A DNA stretch of 64,000 nucleotides from an uncultured Gammaproteobacteria bacterium (GTDB lineage: Bacteria; Pseudomonadota; Gammaproteobacteria; JAADHQ01), in contig CAMYJD010000011.1 of NCBI GenBank assembly GCA_947258655.1, positions 1-64,000 of the forward strand. The letters run 5' to 3'. How positions within the stretch are numbered: the stretch's first letter is position 1; each line of letters begins with the position of its first letter. Of this stretch, positions 45,731 through 55,645 are shown piece by piece. Both the position numbers and the translations under genes were made by a program. Below the pieces are notes generated by a model, which worked only from the letters and a program-made list of their open reading frames with translations, was not told the origin of the DNA and searched no databases.

Positions 45731-48490
45731 CTACTGCACCAACATCGCAGCGCTACCAAGGGCAGATGCACACATCGCCTTCACCATTGATCGTGTCCGT
45801 GTCGCATCCTGTACGCATGCGGGCTGCCGTGGTGATCCATCCTGTCTCAAATTCGTTGCACATCCATTGTATAGACGATCAAACAAATTATTGGGATTGC
45901 TCGCGGCCGGGCCAATCAGTTCCGCCTTGACGGTCGCCAGCGTCGGTGCATCGGTTACAGCTGTACCGGTACCGGGCAGACCAATCATTTTATTATACAA
46001 GGCGTTGACGATCTGGTTTTTCTGTGTTGAATCGCCACTACCAAATGCTGTATCGGGATCGGCTGTGAAGGCAAAACTGCCGAAGAATGTATTGCGTTTG
46101 GAGCTATCCTCTACCAGTGCATCACAATAGGCGATCGACAACTGCGCAACAGCCATCTGATGCGCCGACAGGAAACCGGAAATAGTCTCCACCGCGGGCA
46201 GTTGCTGCTGCAGGTTATTGTATTCGTCGATCAGTCGATTGGGTGCACTGCCGGCATACGGATCTACAGTGGTGATCTGCATCATGCTGGCATTGATTTC
46301 ATCGAAGGTACGCACACCGATGTCCGATGACTGTGGCTTGGCCGCTAGGCCCTGTTGCAGCGGATCGACCAGCTGCCCGGTTGGCACCGGATCGCTATAG
46401 TCACGCGATGACACGGCAACCAGCTGCTCGAAGGTCAGGAAGAACTCGTCGCCATCCGCGCCTTTCTGACTGGAAACAATGGTACCGAGATCGGACAATG
46501 CAACACCGGCCTTGATATCATCCGTAGTCGTGACCGTGACCGCCATGTTTCTGTAGGCCTGGCCGACAGCGACCTCCTTGCCATTGATCCCAATACGCAT
46601 ACCCTTGATATCAATATCAGCCGCCAGTGGATCACTACTGAGACGGATAAAGACCGGATTCGTGAACAGATAACTGTAGTTATCGTACTCACTGACCTCG
46701 AACATGATGAAGTCACTGCATTCATTGGCATTGGTGTTGCCGGGACAGGTATGGTCCTTGACGCTAAACAGCATCAGGAATTTGGCCCCGACGCCGACAC
46801 CGAAGTTTTGTGTAATCTGCGCCTGATCCAGTACCCGATTATGTATGGCCACGAGACGCAATTTACCGGACCATGGATTATTTCTCCCCTGGTCGTTGCC
46901 CATGACAAAGGCATAATTACTGTCCCAGTTAACCAGAGTACCTAGCGAACTCGCGTCGGTCTCCTTCAGTTCACCATTGACATAGATCTTCTTGCCCTCA
47001 ACAGGATCAAAGGTGACAACAACATGCTGCAGTGTCGCCTGCAGGGTTTCATTCTGGGTTGAGGTAGCCGGCCCACCATCACCCAGGGTCGTATTGGTGC
47101 GATTCAGATAATCGTATTCATATAACGACTGTCCCAGGGTGAAATTTCTGCTGGTGCTATCACCTCCCATATAACTGATGATATGTGCAGGACCTTCCTG
47201 GGTTACATTGGCAGGAACGACCCAGGCCTCAATGGAATATTCACCGATATCCCTGATCATGTTATACAGCTTCTTGCTGTCATTGACACTGGCCTGGGCC
47301 CTGGCACGCCCTTTAAATTCGACACCGTAACCGCGCACCCAACTATAGTCACCATTATCGCCGCTCAGTGACAGGTTCATGGCCGGGTCTACACCACTGG
47401 TATCATAGGCGGTGTTACCGGTACCACGCTTGAATTCATACAGGGCGATGACATTATTCTCAAAACGATCTCCACCACTGGCGACAATCGCATCGGCCAG
47501 TTTCAGTGCCTTACTGTACTTCAGGTCTGCTGCTATCGCGGTCTCGGTCAGGTCCTGAGCAAAGGCTGTGACCGCATCTTCAAGCTCCTGGGCGTCACTG
47601 ACACAATCCGACCAGCATTGATGGGATTCCTCGCGCAATCTGACTACAATACGTGACTTGTCTGGATTATCGAGGTCAATCTTTTGCGCGCCCTTCAGTT
47701 CTTCATATGCCTTGGTCGCATCACTCTCGGCAAAAAATGGTGTTTGTGGCGTGCGCGAAGAACTGACATGACAACCCGCACAATGCGTACTCAACAATCC
47801 ATGCAGGCTGGTAGAGGGTGTGGGCAATGTAGTAAAGCTGGCAACACCGACGGCATTATCATCGGGATAATTCTTGCTCGCACCAGGGTCGACGATTACT
47901 GCCGGTGGATTCAGTTGAATGGTCTTGGTCGAGCCGCTGCCGCTATTGCCAATCCAGCCATCGATATACGCATTCATGATATCGGAACAGACACTGCCCT
48001 GCGATGGACCCAGCCAGCATTGATGATTACGCACCTTGTCAACGAAAAATGACTGTTGTGTCTGTACTCTGTCGATAAAGGGTACACTAGTTGTACTGTT
48101 CAGACTGACCAGGTTATTGACATCGGTATCATTGATAATCGCGCGATAGGCCGCATTGACATCATCATTACGGGCAAAATAAGGGGCCTGCGCTGTCGCC
48201 GATGCCGGATCATGGCAGGCACCACAGCGATTACCTGCCCTCAGATTTTCCCAGAACCCAAGCTGGAACTTTCTGATATCCGGATTGGACGGGTCTGCAG
48301 CAGGGCCGGTATAGGTTTGCAATACCGGTGGTTGCGTATTAACGTTACTCTCGGTACTTGCGCCACCGCCACAACCTGCCAGCAACATCGCGCCCAGCGC
48401 GCTAAATCCTAACAACTGCAATATATGAGTGATGCGAGATCTCACCGGTTTACAGGATTGTATTTGTTCAGTCGTTAGCATTTTTATCAT
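45731..48490 (-). CDS. LamG-domain lipoprotein with two c-type haem motifs
   Basis: Start chosen at ATG 48490, with GGAG seven bases upstream, giving 919 aa and a lipoprotein signal (FSALGAMLLAGCGGG). Two CxxCH motifs follow: CGACH at residues 89-93 and CAGCH at 237-241, in cytochrome-like segments. Residues about 350-560 form a LamG/concanavalin-like domain (VIALYEFKRGTGNTAYDTSG, YSIEAWVVPANVTQEGPAHI, KKIYVNGELKETDASSLG). The C-terminal third is helical and unrecognised. Likely surface or periplasmic, electron-carrying and possibly carbohydrate-binding. It lies between the one-haem protein and the DUF1501 protein. Confidence 0.82.
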   Translation of the reverse strand: MIKMLTTEQIQSCKPVRSRITHILQLLGFSALGAMLLAGCGGGASTESNVNTQPPVLQTYTGPAADPSNPDIRKFQLGFWENLRAGNRCGACHDPASATAQAPYFARNDDVNAAYRAIINDTDVNNLVSLNSTTSVPFIDRVQTQQSFFVDKVRNHQCWLGPSQGSVCSDIMNAYIDGWIGNSGSGSTKTIQLNPPAVIVDPGASKNYPDDNAVGVASFTTLPTPSTSLHGLLSTHCAGCHVSSSRTPQTPFFAESDATKAYEELKGAQKIDLDNPDKSRIVVRLREESHQCWSDCVSDAQELEDAVTAFAQDLTETAIAADLKYSKALKLADAIVASGGDRFENNVIALYEFKRGTGNTAYDTSGVDPAMNLSLSGDNGDYSWVRGYGVEFKGRARAQASVNDSKKLYNMIRDIGEYSIEAWVVPANVTQEGPAHIISYMGGDSTSRNFTLGQSLYEYDYLNRTNTTLGDGGPATSTQNETLQATLQHVVVTFDPVEGKKIYVNGELKETDASSLGTLVNWDSNYAFVMGNDQGRNNPWSGKLRLVAIHNRVLDQAQITQNFGVGVGAKFLMLFSVKDHTCPGNTNANECSDFIMFEVSEYDNYSYLFTNPVFIRLSSDPLAADIDIKGMRIGINGKEVAVGQAYRNMAVTVTTTDDIKAGVALSDLGTIVSSQKGADGDEFFLTFEQLVAVSSRDYSDPVPTGQLVDPLQQGLAAKPQSSDIGVRTFDEINASMMQITTVDPYAGSAPNRLIDEYNNLQQQLPAVETISGFLSAHQMAVAQLSIAYCDALVEDSSKRNTFFGSFAFTADPDTAFGSGDSTQKNQIVNALYNKMIGLPGTGTAVTDAPTLATVKAELIGPAASNPNNLFDRLYNGCATNLRQDGSPRQPACVQDATRTRSMVKAMCASALGSAAMLVQ

Positions 48491-48569
48491 CCTAATTCTC
48501 CACAAACCTTTATGCAGGCCATGTGCAATTAATTGAAAATCGCGTTGTTCCATAATTTAATCAGCAAGG

Positions 48570-49868
48570 CTAGTATGTACTTCCATCTTTGCAGTAAGCA
48601 GCTGATTCAGCAAAGATCTGCTTCATATTGACGGCACCGGTTCCGATGGATGCAACAATCTGATTGATTTGGGTACGATCAGCAGCGCTTTCCATCGGAT
48701 CCCTGATACAGACACTCTCGAATACCTTACGCACCTGGCAACTGGTAAAGGCCTCGCTATTGGCCAGTTCCACGCCCATGGATTTTGCGCCCGAACCATT
48801 GGCCGACGGTCCAGACCAGCCAAGGATGGCATTCGGGCCGTTACGCCAGTAATTGACCCAGTCATCATTACGGGTCACATAGCCATGTTCAAAGTTGCCG
48901 GCATTGATGAGATTTTTCGGTTGCGCCCGGGTCATGCCCTTGGCAGGATCATTCGGATCGACAGGGCGTTCGGTATTGTCATAAACCAGTTGGCCGTTGT
49001 CCGGCTGGTCGGTCGGATAATTCCATTCGTAGTAGGCATAGGCCTGCGCCAACGGGTCCATGCCTGCATGGCAACCGATACAGGAGTTCATAAAGATTCT
49101 GCTGTCACCGCCAGGGCTGCGGGATACATCCTGGCGAATACGATCGGCTGGGCGGGTTATATCCTTGACCTGCTCCATGTCATGACACAAATGATTCATC
49201 ATCGTAAATCGAAGCATTGCGCGATTGGTACCATCAACAAAAAATGCCCTTGCTGCGGCACGCGTGGTCATAACACCTGCAGTCGCAGCGGCGGGAATTC
49301 CTGTTTGTGTCGTCCTGGTCAATTCTGTTTTCAGGTCTGCGCCGCTATCTTCCATGGCTGCGTAATGCGCATTGTTGCTGGTCTGATATCCGGGCGTCGT
49401 CGTTGCGCCAACATACAAAATGTTTTCTGACAGTACGGTCCTGAAATCCAGATTATCGCGAATCATACCGATGACCGTTGCGGTATAGTCATTCAGCGCA
49501 ACGAAGCTTGATTGCGCCTCATTCGTCCACGGCGCCGCAAAATTTTTCAATGTAACGTTATAAAAAGCGGAATTTTCCATCGCAATGTAGGCCGCCTTGA
49601 CTGCTGGGTCCGTACTTGTTGTCAAGCCTGAAACCGCCGAGTCACAGGCGCTGGTGTCGACCGTACTAAAACAGGACTCCATGGTATCGAGCACTGTTTC
49701 AGTTGGCGGCACACCGGCCAGTCTGTCATGGATGCGCTTGGCCATCTCCCTGTCACCCGGTGCTGCAGTTGCAGTCAATGGCAGGCCTGCCAGGTAAACG
49801 ACAGCCAAACTCGCCATTATTGTTTTTTGCAGCCTGTTGATCCTGAAATTCATTTTGTCAGTGTTCAT
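48570..49868 (-). CDS. exported one-haem protein, DUF1585/DUF1588-like
   Basis: A 432-aa protein with a signal peptide (ASLAVVYLAGLPLTATAAPG). A single haem motif CIGCH occurs at residues 263-267 in IFMNSCIGCHAGMDPLAQAY, which strongly resembles the CxxCH-x-x-x-DPL segment of the planctomycete cytochrome domains DUF1588/DUF1585. An additional Cys pair follows near the C-terminus (FTSCQVRKVFESVCIRDPM). AAGGACACTTGCA precedes the ATG. First gene of the minus-strand unit, divergent from the HzsA-like gene. Confidence 0.78.
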   Translation of the reverse strand: MNTDKMNFRINRLQKTIMASLAVVYLAGLPLTATAAPGDREMAKRIHDRLAGVPPTETVLDTMESCFSTVDTSACDSAVSGLTTSTDPAVKAAYIAMENSAFYNVTLKNFAAPWTNEAQSSFVALNDYTATVIGMIRDNLDFRTVLSENILYVGATTTPGYQTSNNAHYAAMEDSGADLKTELTRTTQTGIPAAATAGVMTTRAAARAFFVDGTNRAMLRFTMMNHLCHDMEQVKDITRPADRIRQDVSRSPGGDSRIFMNSCIGCHAGMDPLAQAYAYYEWNYPTDQPDNGQLVYDNTERPVDPNDPAKGMTRAQPKNLINAGNFEHGYVTRNDDWVNYWRNGPNAILGWSGPSANGSGAKSMGVELANSEAFTSCQVRKVFESVCIRDPMESAADRTQINQIVASIGTGAVNMKQIFAESAAYCKDGSTY

Positions 49869-50358
49869 TGCAAGTGTCCTTGGGATCCTGAATTATCTGT
49901 TCGATTGCCCTGTATATGCATCCGTATACAACGGGACTCATCCTTTTTGTTTTTTGTTGTGTCAATTCTTGAATGATTTATGCATAAATTCTGCGAACCA
50001 TGCCGCATTTCCCCCAGTTATGACGTTCATTTTTCTGGTATAGAGACATGGGTCCTGTTTTTCATTATCGGTAATAATATTGAAAAACTTATGATCGAGT
50101 TCACAATCCGGACGAATAAGGCTGGTTTATTCTTTTATATTAATTATATTAACTGGAAACAGGGCATGAATGCTGTTTTATGGTATAAATGCAGCAACAG
50201 AATTAATAGATATATCAACTGTGCCGATAAAGTAAAAATATCGATTCACGCTTGCATAGTGGCACAGACATAAAAACAGCCAGGCCCCGTACAATATTTC
50301 CGCAACATGCCGATCAAATAAAACCACAAGGTGCTTGTTTGTCAGCAAGAGGTAAGTA
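49869..50358. promoter_or_regulatory. 490-bp divergent promoter region of the haem-protein cluster
   Basis: AT-rich region between the two divergent haem-protein units. Several short frames are open but none has a credible start or domain. Both promoters and any shared operator should lie here; no operator could be picked by eye. GAGG seven bases before ATG 50359 is the HzsA-like gene's ribosome binding site. Confidence 0.5.
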
Positions 50359-53319
50359 ATGAAATTGTCTGCATACAAAGGGATTCATGTAACTGCCAAC
50401 GCATTCAGGCAAACGCTATACCTGTGCGCAATAATACTTGTCAGCGCCTGCGGTGGCTCGGGCGACAAGCAGGCACCCGATCCCGTGGTCATCGATCTGC
50501 CGATTGCCTATGTCAAACGCGCCGTGCCACTAGATAATAACAACCTGCCCGTACAGGCAGATGCCAGAGAGGCATTGACCTTCAATGCAGGCGGCGACCT
50601 GTGGATACGCGACCGCGCCAATCCCTCGGCCAACGCGCGCAACCTGACCTTGATACAGACCGAGGGTATGGGCGATGTCAAGGACGTCGAAGCATCGTTC
50701 GATGGCAGCATGCTCGTATTTGCGATGCGCGAGCCTGAGCGTGCGACCGATCTGCAAACACCAACCTGGAACATCTGGGTCTATCATATCGCACGCCAGG
50801 AACTCAAACGCGTCATCACCGATGACATTATTGCCGAGGAAGGCGAGGATGTTGCTCCACATTTCCTCCCTGACGACAGGATTATTTTCAGTTCTACACG
50901 ACAGATCGTCAGCAAGGTTATTCGCACCGATGAAGGCTCGATCAATAACACCAGCAAGTCCGCCTACACGGCCCTGGATGAAAGCAGAAACGAGCACGCC
51001 CTTGTGTTACACACGCTGGACATACCCTGCAAGGGAGACGACTTTGACAGCTGCGCGATCAATTCATCTTCCGATATCAGTCAGATCTCGTTCAATCAGA
51101 GTCATGACATCGATGCATCGGTATTGAGTTCGGGTCAAGTCATCTTCACACGCTGGGATCATGCTGGCAGACCGCGACCACAAAGTGCCATGCATCTGTA
51201 CAAATCCAATCCCGATGGCACGGAAATGAAACTGGTATACGGACGCCAGAGCCACGATACCGGCACAAGCATAAACACTGATGTTCAGTTCCTGCAACCG
51301 CGTGAAATGGAAGACGGTCGCCTGTTATCGATCCTGCGGCCGTTTACCGGCACATTCGGTGGCGGCGATATCATCGCCATCGATATCGACAACTACACGG
51401 ACAATACCCGCGCGATCCTGCCCAACCAGATCACATCGCTGACAAGCGGCCAGGCTTCAATCATTGATAACAATGTTACTACTGACACCAGCCCGTCCCC
51501 GGGTGGTCGTTATAGTGCTGCATACCCACTGTGGGACGGCAGCGACCGTATACTGGTCAGCTGGAGCCCCTGTCGCTTGCTGGAAGTCACAACTATCGTC
51601 GCCTGCACACCCGCACGCCTGGCCAATCCGGCAGCACAGGAGGCCCAGCCCCTGTATGGCCTGTTTATCTTCGATCCGGCCGACAAAACACAGCGTCCCA
51701 TCTTCGCGCCGGAAGAAGATATATTGTATAGCGACATCGTCGTTGCCCAGGACCGGACGAAACCCACCGCGATCACCAACAAGGTCCCCGGAGTCGATCA
51801 GGAACTGAACCTGAAACTGGCCAACCGTAACAGCGGATTACTGCATATACGCAGCGTTTATGATATCGATGGTGTATTCTCAAGCCTGGGTATGAACGCG
51901 ACCAGCTTCAACACGCTCACAAACCTCGCAAATACAGATCCAGACGGCTATACAGGCCTGTACAATTTCTCCCAGGACAACCGCCTGATCGCCTACCTGG
52001 CGGACCCGGCGCGTTTCAATTCAGATGAGCGCCCGGCACGTTTTCTGCGCATCATAAAATCCGTCGGTATCCCGGATGAGCTCAATGGTGCGGATTTCGA
52101 TATTGCCGACGATGCCTTCGGCAACAATAATGTGCAGCAGGGTATGCGCGAGATCATCGGCTATGCGCCAATCGAACCGGATGGCTCGGTCATGGTCGAA
52201 GTACCGGCGAATGTGCCGCTGGCAATCAGCGTTGTCGACAAGAACGGTCAGCGCATATCACTCCGCCATTTGTCGTGGATACAGGTAAAACCGGGCGAGA
52301 CCGTGACCTGCAGCGGTTGCCATAACGACACGCCCAATACTGTCAATCCGGTCGACGGTATCCATGGGCATACCACCGAGCCGCTGGGCGCGAATCATGG
52401 CGCACCTGAGAATGCCTACATTTTCCCCGGCACCAACACCAACCCAATGATTGTCGGCGATACGATCAGTTCACAGACAACGGGACAGACCATGGCCCAG
52501 GCACGCTATGGCGAGCAGTGTGAAAAAACCGCAACAACGGATTGTCGGCCCGATTTTGATATAGATTTCGTCGATATCTGGACCAATGGCGCCGAGACAC
52601 CATTCAGCTATGAGTTCAGGCAATTGCTAAACGATGAAGTCATACCATTGAGTATCAACTGCTATGATCCCGCACTTGCCATGAACAAATGGGAAGCCAC
52701 TTGTCGTAACATCATTAATTATCCAGACATCATCCAGCCGATATGGGAGGCTGCGCGCGCCGAGGACATTGTTTGTGACCCGACCCAGGTCATCAATGAT
52801 CCGCGCTGTGAACGATTCATCAACCCGGTCACGCCACCGCCTGTGCCGTATGTGTTCCCGCTGACGGTCAACGTCGACAGTACCTGTACTTCATGCCATA
52901 CCCTACAGACACCGCAGACCCGTCTGGCCCTGAACCAGGACCCGCGCCGGAACAACAACCATGTGCTGTCCTACACCGAGCTGTTTCAAGGCGCTACCCT
53001 GCAGAACCAGCAGGCCAGGGATCCGGTCACTTGCGAGGCCCTGACCATCGAGGTGCCACTGGTGCCGCCGGACCCGAATGATCCCGATGCGACCATGACT
53101 GTACCCGATCTGCGTACAGTCAATGTGGACCCGCAGATGTCAACCGATGGCGCCCTGGCGAGTGTGTTTTTCGGCCGCTTTGAGGCCGACATCATGTGCC
53201 AGACCGTTGACCACAAAGCCATGCTGTCGACGCATGAAAAGAAACTCCTGTCCGAATGGCTGGATATTGGTGCGCAGTATTACAATGATCCGACCAATAT
53301 GAATGTGCCGGTGAACTGA
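50359..53319 (+). CDS. two-haem lipoprotein related to hydrazine synthase alpha subunit
   Basis: A 986-aa protein with a lipoprotein signal (LYLCAIILVSACGGSGD). Residues about 70-470 look like a beta-propeller built of WD40-like repeats (GDLWIRDRANPSANARNLTL, VEASFDGSMLVFAMREPE, APHFLPDDRIIFSSTRQI, FLQPREMEDGRLLSILRPF). CSGCH at 651-655 follows (VKPGETVTCSGCHNDTPN), and CTSCH at 843-847 lies in a C-terminal cytochrome-like part. Propeller, middle haem domain, C-terminal haem domain is the domain order published for hydrazine synthase alpha of anammox bacteria. There is no hzsB/hzsC here, so hydrazine synthesis is not implied; a radical or redox reaction on another substrate is possible. Confidence 0.82.
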   Translation: MKLSAYKGIHVTANAFRQTLYLCAIILVSACGGSGDKQAPDPVVIDLPIAYVKRAVPLDNNNLPVQADAREALTFNAGGDLWIRDRANPSANARNLTLIQTEGMGDVKDVEASFDGSMLVFAMREPERATDLQTPTWNIWVYHIARQELKRVITDDIIAEEGEDVAPHFLPDDRIIFSSTRQIVSKVIRTDEGSINNTSKSAYTALDESRNEHALVLHTLDIPCKGDDFDSCAINSSSDISQISFNQSHDIDASVLSSGQVIFTRWDHAGRPRPQSAMHLYKSNPDGTEMKLVYGRQSHDTGTSINTDVQFLQPREMEDGRLLSILRPFTGTFGGGDIIAIDIDNYTDNTRAILPNQITSLTSGQASIIDNNVTTDTSPSPGGRYSAAYPLWDGSDRILVSWSPCRLLEVTTIVACTPARLANPAAQEAQPLYGLFIFDPADKTQRPIFAPEEDILYSDIVVAQDRTKPTAITNKVPGVDQELNLKLANRNSGLLHIRSVYDIDGVFSSLGMNATSFNTLTNLANTDPDGYTGLYNFSQDNRLIAYLADPARFNSDERPARFLRIIKSVGIPDELNGADFDIADDAFGNNNVQQGMREIIGYAPIEPDGSVMVEVPANVPLAISVVDKNGQRISLRHLSWIQVKPGETVTCSGCHNDTPNTVNPVDGIHGHTTEPLGANHGAPENAYIFPGTNTNPMIVGDTISSQTTGQTMAQARYGEQCEKTATTDCRPDFDIDFVDIWTNGAETPFSYEFRQLLNDEVIPLSINCYDPALAMNKWEATCRNIINYPDIIQPIWEAARAEDIVCDPTQVINDPRCERFINPVTPPPVPYVFPLTVNVDSTCTSCHTLQTPQTRLALNQDPRRNNNHVLSYTELFQGATLQNQQARDPVTCEALTIEVPLVPPDPNDPDATMTVPDLRTVNVDPQMSTDGALASVFFGRFEADIMCQTVDHKAMLSTHEKKLLSEWLDIGAQYYNDPTNMNVPVN

Positions 53320-53519
53320 TTGGATGAAAAAATGCATGATGTTATGGCCAACTAGCTGTAGTCAGCCGTGATATTCACCTTTATACTGTGACCAGGTACG
53401 GGATAACAATAAGTGTTTGTCAGGAATTGCGCCCAGGTGGCCGCTAACAGGCAAACGAGATAATAAACTGACAGGATTTTGCCTGGCGATTGCTGCCCAA
53501 ACGCCAGACAAACGAAATT

Positions 53520-54260
53520 ATGCGAATAGTCTTTTTTTGTTTACTTGTATTACAGGCATTGGCCAGCGGGCAAGCCCGGGCCGAGGAAACATACCTCGAG
53601 GTGATTGTTTCCGACCCGTACATCGAAATGCATACCGGACCGGCATCGGGTTATCCGGTAACACATGTCATCGAGCGTGGCGAAAAAATCAAGGTACTGA
53701 TTCGTAAAACGGACTGGTACAAGGTAAGGACCCGTAAAAACAAGGAAGGCTGGGTGCATCGGAATGAGCTCAGGCAGACCCTGACGCTGGACGGCAGGAA
53801 AACTAAATTCAGGGATGTAAGCATCGAGGGCTATCGCAATAGAGATTGGGAAATCGGTCTGCTCAGCGGTGATTTCGAAGGCGCTGCAAGTGTGACCTTG
53901 TATGGCACCTATTATCTGACCCCGACGCTGTCGACGGAGCTATCAGGCACGCATGCCATTGGCAACTTCTCCAGCAGTGTCATGGCCAATGTCAGGATCG
54001 CCGCACACCCGTTCCCGGAATGGCGGGTATCGCCTTTTTTTGCGCTCGGCGCCGGTTATATCAAAACCGAACCGGATGCAACACTGGTCAGAACGGTCGA
54101 CCGCGATGATCCGGTCGCAAATGTGAGCATCGGGACACATATATACCTGACAAAACGGTTTATATTCCGATTGGAATACAATAATTACAAGATATTCACC
54201 AGCAGAAATGACAATGAGGAAGTAGAAGAATGGAAAGCAGGCTTTGCCGTCTTTTTTTAA
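53520..54260 (+). CDS. SH3-like domain fused to outer-membrane beta-barrel
   Basis: From ATG 53520 the protein is 246 aa; a TTG start ten codons earlier is less likely because the signal peptide (RIVFFCLLVLQALASGQARA) begins here. An SH3b (bacterial SH3 type 3) domain covers about residues 24-95 (VSDPYIEMHTGPASGYPVTH, DWYKVRTRKNKEGWVHRNEL). The rest is a small beta-barrel with alternating residues and a C-terminal Phe (WKAGFAVFF), as in outer-membrane proteins. The SH3b part probably faces the periplasm and peptidoglycan. Overlaps the next gene by 31 bp. Confidence 0.8.
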   Translation: MRIVFFCLLVLQALASGQARAEETYLEVIVSDPYIEMHTGPASGYPVTHVIERGEKIKVLIRKTDWYKVRTRKNKEGWVHRNELRQTLTLDGRKTKFRDVSIEGYRNRDWEIGLLSGDFEGAASVTLYGTYYLTPTLSTELSGTHAIGNFSSSVMANVRIAAHPFPEWRVSPFFALGAGYIKTEPDATLVRTVDRDDPVANVSIGTHIYLTKRFIFRLEYNNYKIFTSRNDNEEVEEWKAGFAVFF

Positions 54261-54895
54261 CCGGCGCACATACCACATTCCTTGCACTGCTGATGCTGTC
54301 CATGACAGACATCCATGCCGCTGAGCCACTGGAGAAAAAGACCGAGCAGATTATCCTCCCCGAACTCGAACGTCGCGAAATCAAACAGGCGGCTATTGAT
54401 GCAGAGGACTTTGAATTCGGGATATTTGCCGGTGCCCTAAGTATCGAGGACTTCGGTGTCAATGCGTCTGTCGGTGCCAGACTGACATATCACGTCACCG
54501 AGGACTTCTTTACCGAGTTGAGCGTCGGTGTCTCCAAGGCCTCTGAAACCAGCTATGAGGCCTTGCTAGGCAATGTACAGCTATTGAGTGATGATGAGCG
54601 AGATTACATATACTACAACCTTGCCCTTGGCTATAACCTTTTTTCTGGTGAGGCATTTTTCGGCAAAAGCGCCTTCAACAGTGACCTGTACCTGATTGCA
54701 GGCATAGGCAACACCAACTTCGCCAATGATGACCATTTCACCTGGAGTATTGGAGCCGGATACCGGTTCATCCCCAAGGACTGGTATGCCATCCATATCG
54801 ATTTCCGCGATCATATATTCAACTCTGACATCCTTGGTGCCGATAAACAGACACATAACCTGGAAATAAATGCAGGCATCAGCTTCTTTTTCTAG
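54230..54895 (+). CDS. outer-membrane beta-barrel protein
   Basis: A 221-aa protein with a signal peptide (TFLALLMLSMTDIHAAEP), a short charged helix (KKTEQIILPELERREIKQA) and a barrel of about eight strands ending in ISFFF, a typical BAM signal. The helix-plus-barrel layout resembles a family of barrels described in myxobacteria and some gammaproteobacteria (OMP_myx_plus type, by recollection). AGGAAG precedes the ATG inside the previous gene. It may be partner of the SH3b barrel. Confidence 0.78.
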   Translation: MESRLCRLFLTGAHTTFLALLMLSMTDIHAAEPLEKKTEQIILPELERREIKQAAIDAEDFEFGIFAGALSIEDFGVNASVGARLTYHVTEDFFTELSVGVSKASETSYEALLGNVQLLSDDERDYIYYNLALGYNLFSGEAFFGKSAFNSDLYLIAGIGNTNFANDDHFTWSIGAGYRFIPKDWYAIHIDFRDHIFNSDILGADKQTHNLEINAGISFFF

Positions 54896-54908
54896 AACGA
54901 GGTAATCC

Positions 54909-55415
54909 ATGAAAGTATTATGCAAACACATTATCACTACCCTATGCATGACCGGCGCGCTGCTGCTCTCAACTGGCAGCCAGGCCGCGGCCATAGGCGG
55001 CAGTGCCCCAGACTTTACCCTGAAGAGCAAGAGCGGCAAGAACATCAAGCTGAATGAATATCGCGGTGATGTCGTCATGATCAACTTCTGGGCCTCCTGG
55101 TGTGGCCCTTGCCGTCAGGAAATGCCGGCGCTCGAACAGCTCTATAGCAAGTACAAGGACCTTGGCTTTGTTATCCTCGGTGTCAATATCGATGAAGACT
55201 CCAGCAAAGCCGTCAGTATGCTCGGTAAAATCCCGGTCAGCTTCCCGGTGCTATTCGATCATGCCAAAAAGGTCAGCGACCTGTATGGTGTTAGCGCGAT
55301 GCCCACCACGTTCCTGCTCGATCGTGACGGTAACCTGCGTTACCAGCACAAGGCCTACAAACCGGGTTATGAACACAAGTATGCAAAACAGATCAAGACG
55401 CTGGTCAGGGAATAG
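54909..55415 (+). CDS. TlpA-family thiol-disulfide oxidoreductase
   Basis: Periplasmic thioredoxin-fold protein of 168 aa with an N-terminal export signal and the active site Cys65-Gly-Pro-Cys68 in MINFWASWCGPCRQEMPALE. The cis-Pro loop is YGVSAMPTTFLLDRDG. TlpA/ResA proteins keep haem-binding or copper-binding cysteines reduced, which fits a neighbourhood of c-type haem proteins. GAGG seven bases before the ATG. Confidence 0.93.
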   Translation: MKVLCKHIITTLCMTGALLLSTGSQAAAIGGSAPDFTLKSKSGKNIKLNEYRGDVVMINFWASWCGPCRQEMPALEQLYSKYKDLGFVILGVNIDEDSSKAVSMLGKIPVSFPVLFDHAKKVSDLYGVSAMPTTFLLDRDGNLRYQHKAYKPGYEHKYAKQIKTLVRE

Positions 55416-55417
55416 CG

Positions 55418-55645
55418 ATGCGTAAATTATCGGTAATTGTGTGTCTCGCGTTTGCGTTGATCATCAGTGGCTGCAGTAACATAGAGCCATGGGTCAAACC
55501 CTATGAGCGCGACCGTCTCGCCGATCCGATAATGAGCTTCAACCGCGACCCCGTTTCATCCTCCTATCTGCATCACGTCTATCAGGCACGCGAGGCGGCA
55601 CGCGGTGCTGAAGGTGGCCAGGGTGGCGGCTGTGGTTGTAACTAG
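55418..55645 (+). CDS. DUF4266 lipoprotein
   Basis: A 75-aa lipoprotein with lipobox ISGCS and the short conserved core EPWVKPYERDRLADPIMSFN followed by HHVYQAREAARGAEGG and a Gly/Cys-rich end (GGGCGCN). This is the DUF4266 pattern. In other bacteria such genes are neighbours of DUF3570, TlpA-like and apbE genes. It is followed at once by the DUF3570 gene, which starts inside its last codons. Function unknown; the Cys-rich tail could bind metal or haem. Confidence 0.85.
   Translation: MRKLSVIVCLAFALIISGCSNIEPWVKPYERDRLADPIMSFNRDPVSSSYLHHVYQAREAARGAEGGQGGGCGCN

Noticed and set aside
50359-53319. Reading the HzsA-like gene as evidence for anammox
   Set aside because: There are no hzsB/hzsC, hydrazine dehydrogenase or planctomycete features; the rest of the window is gammaproteobacterial.
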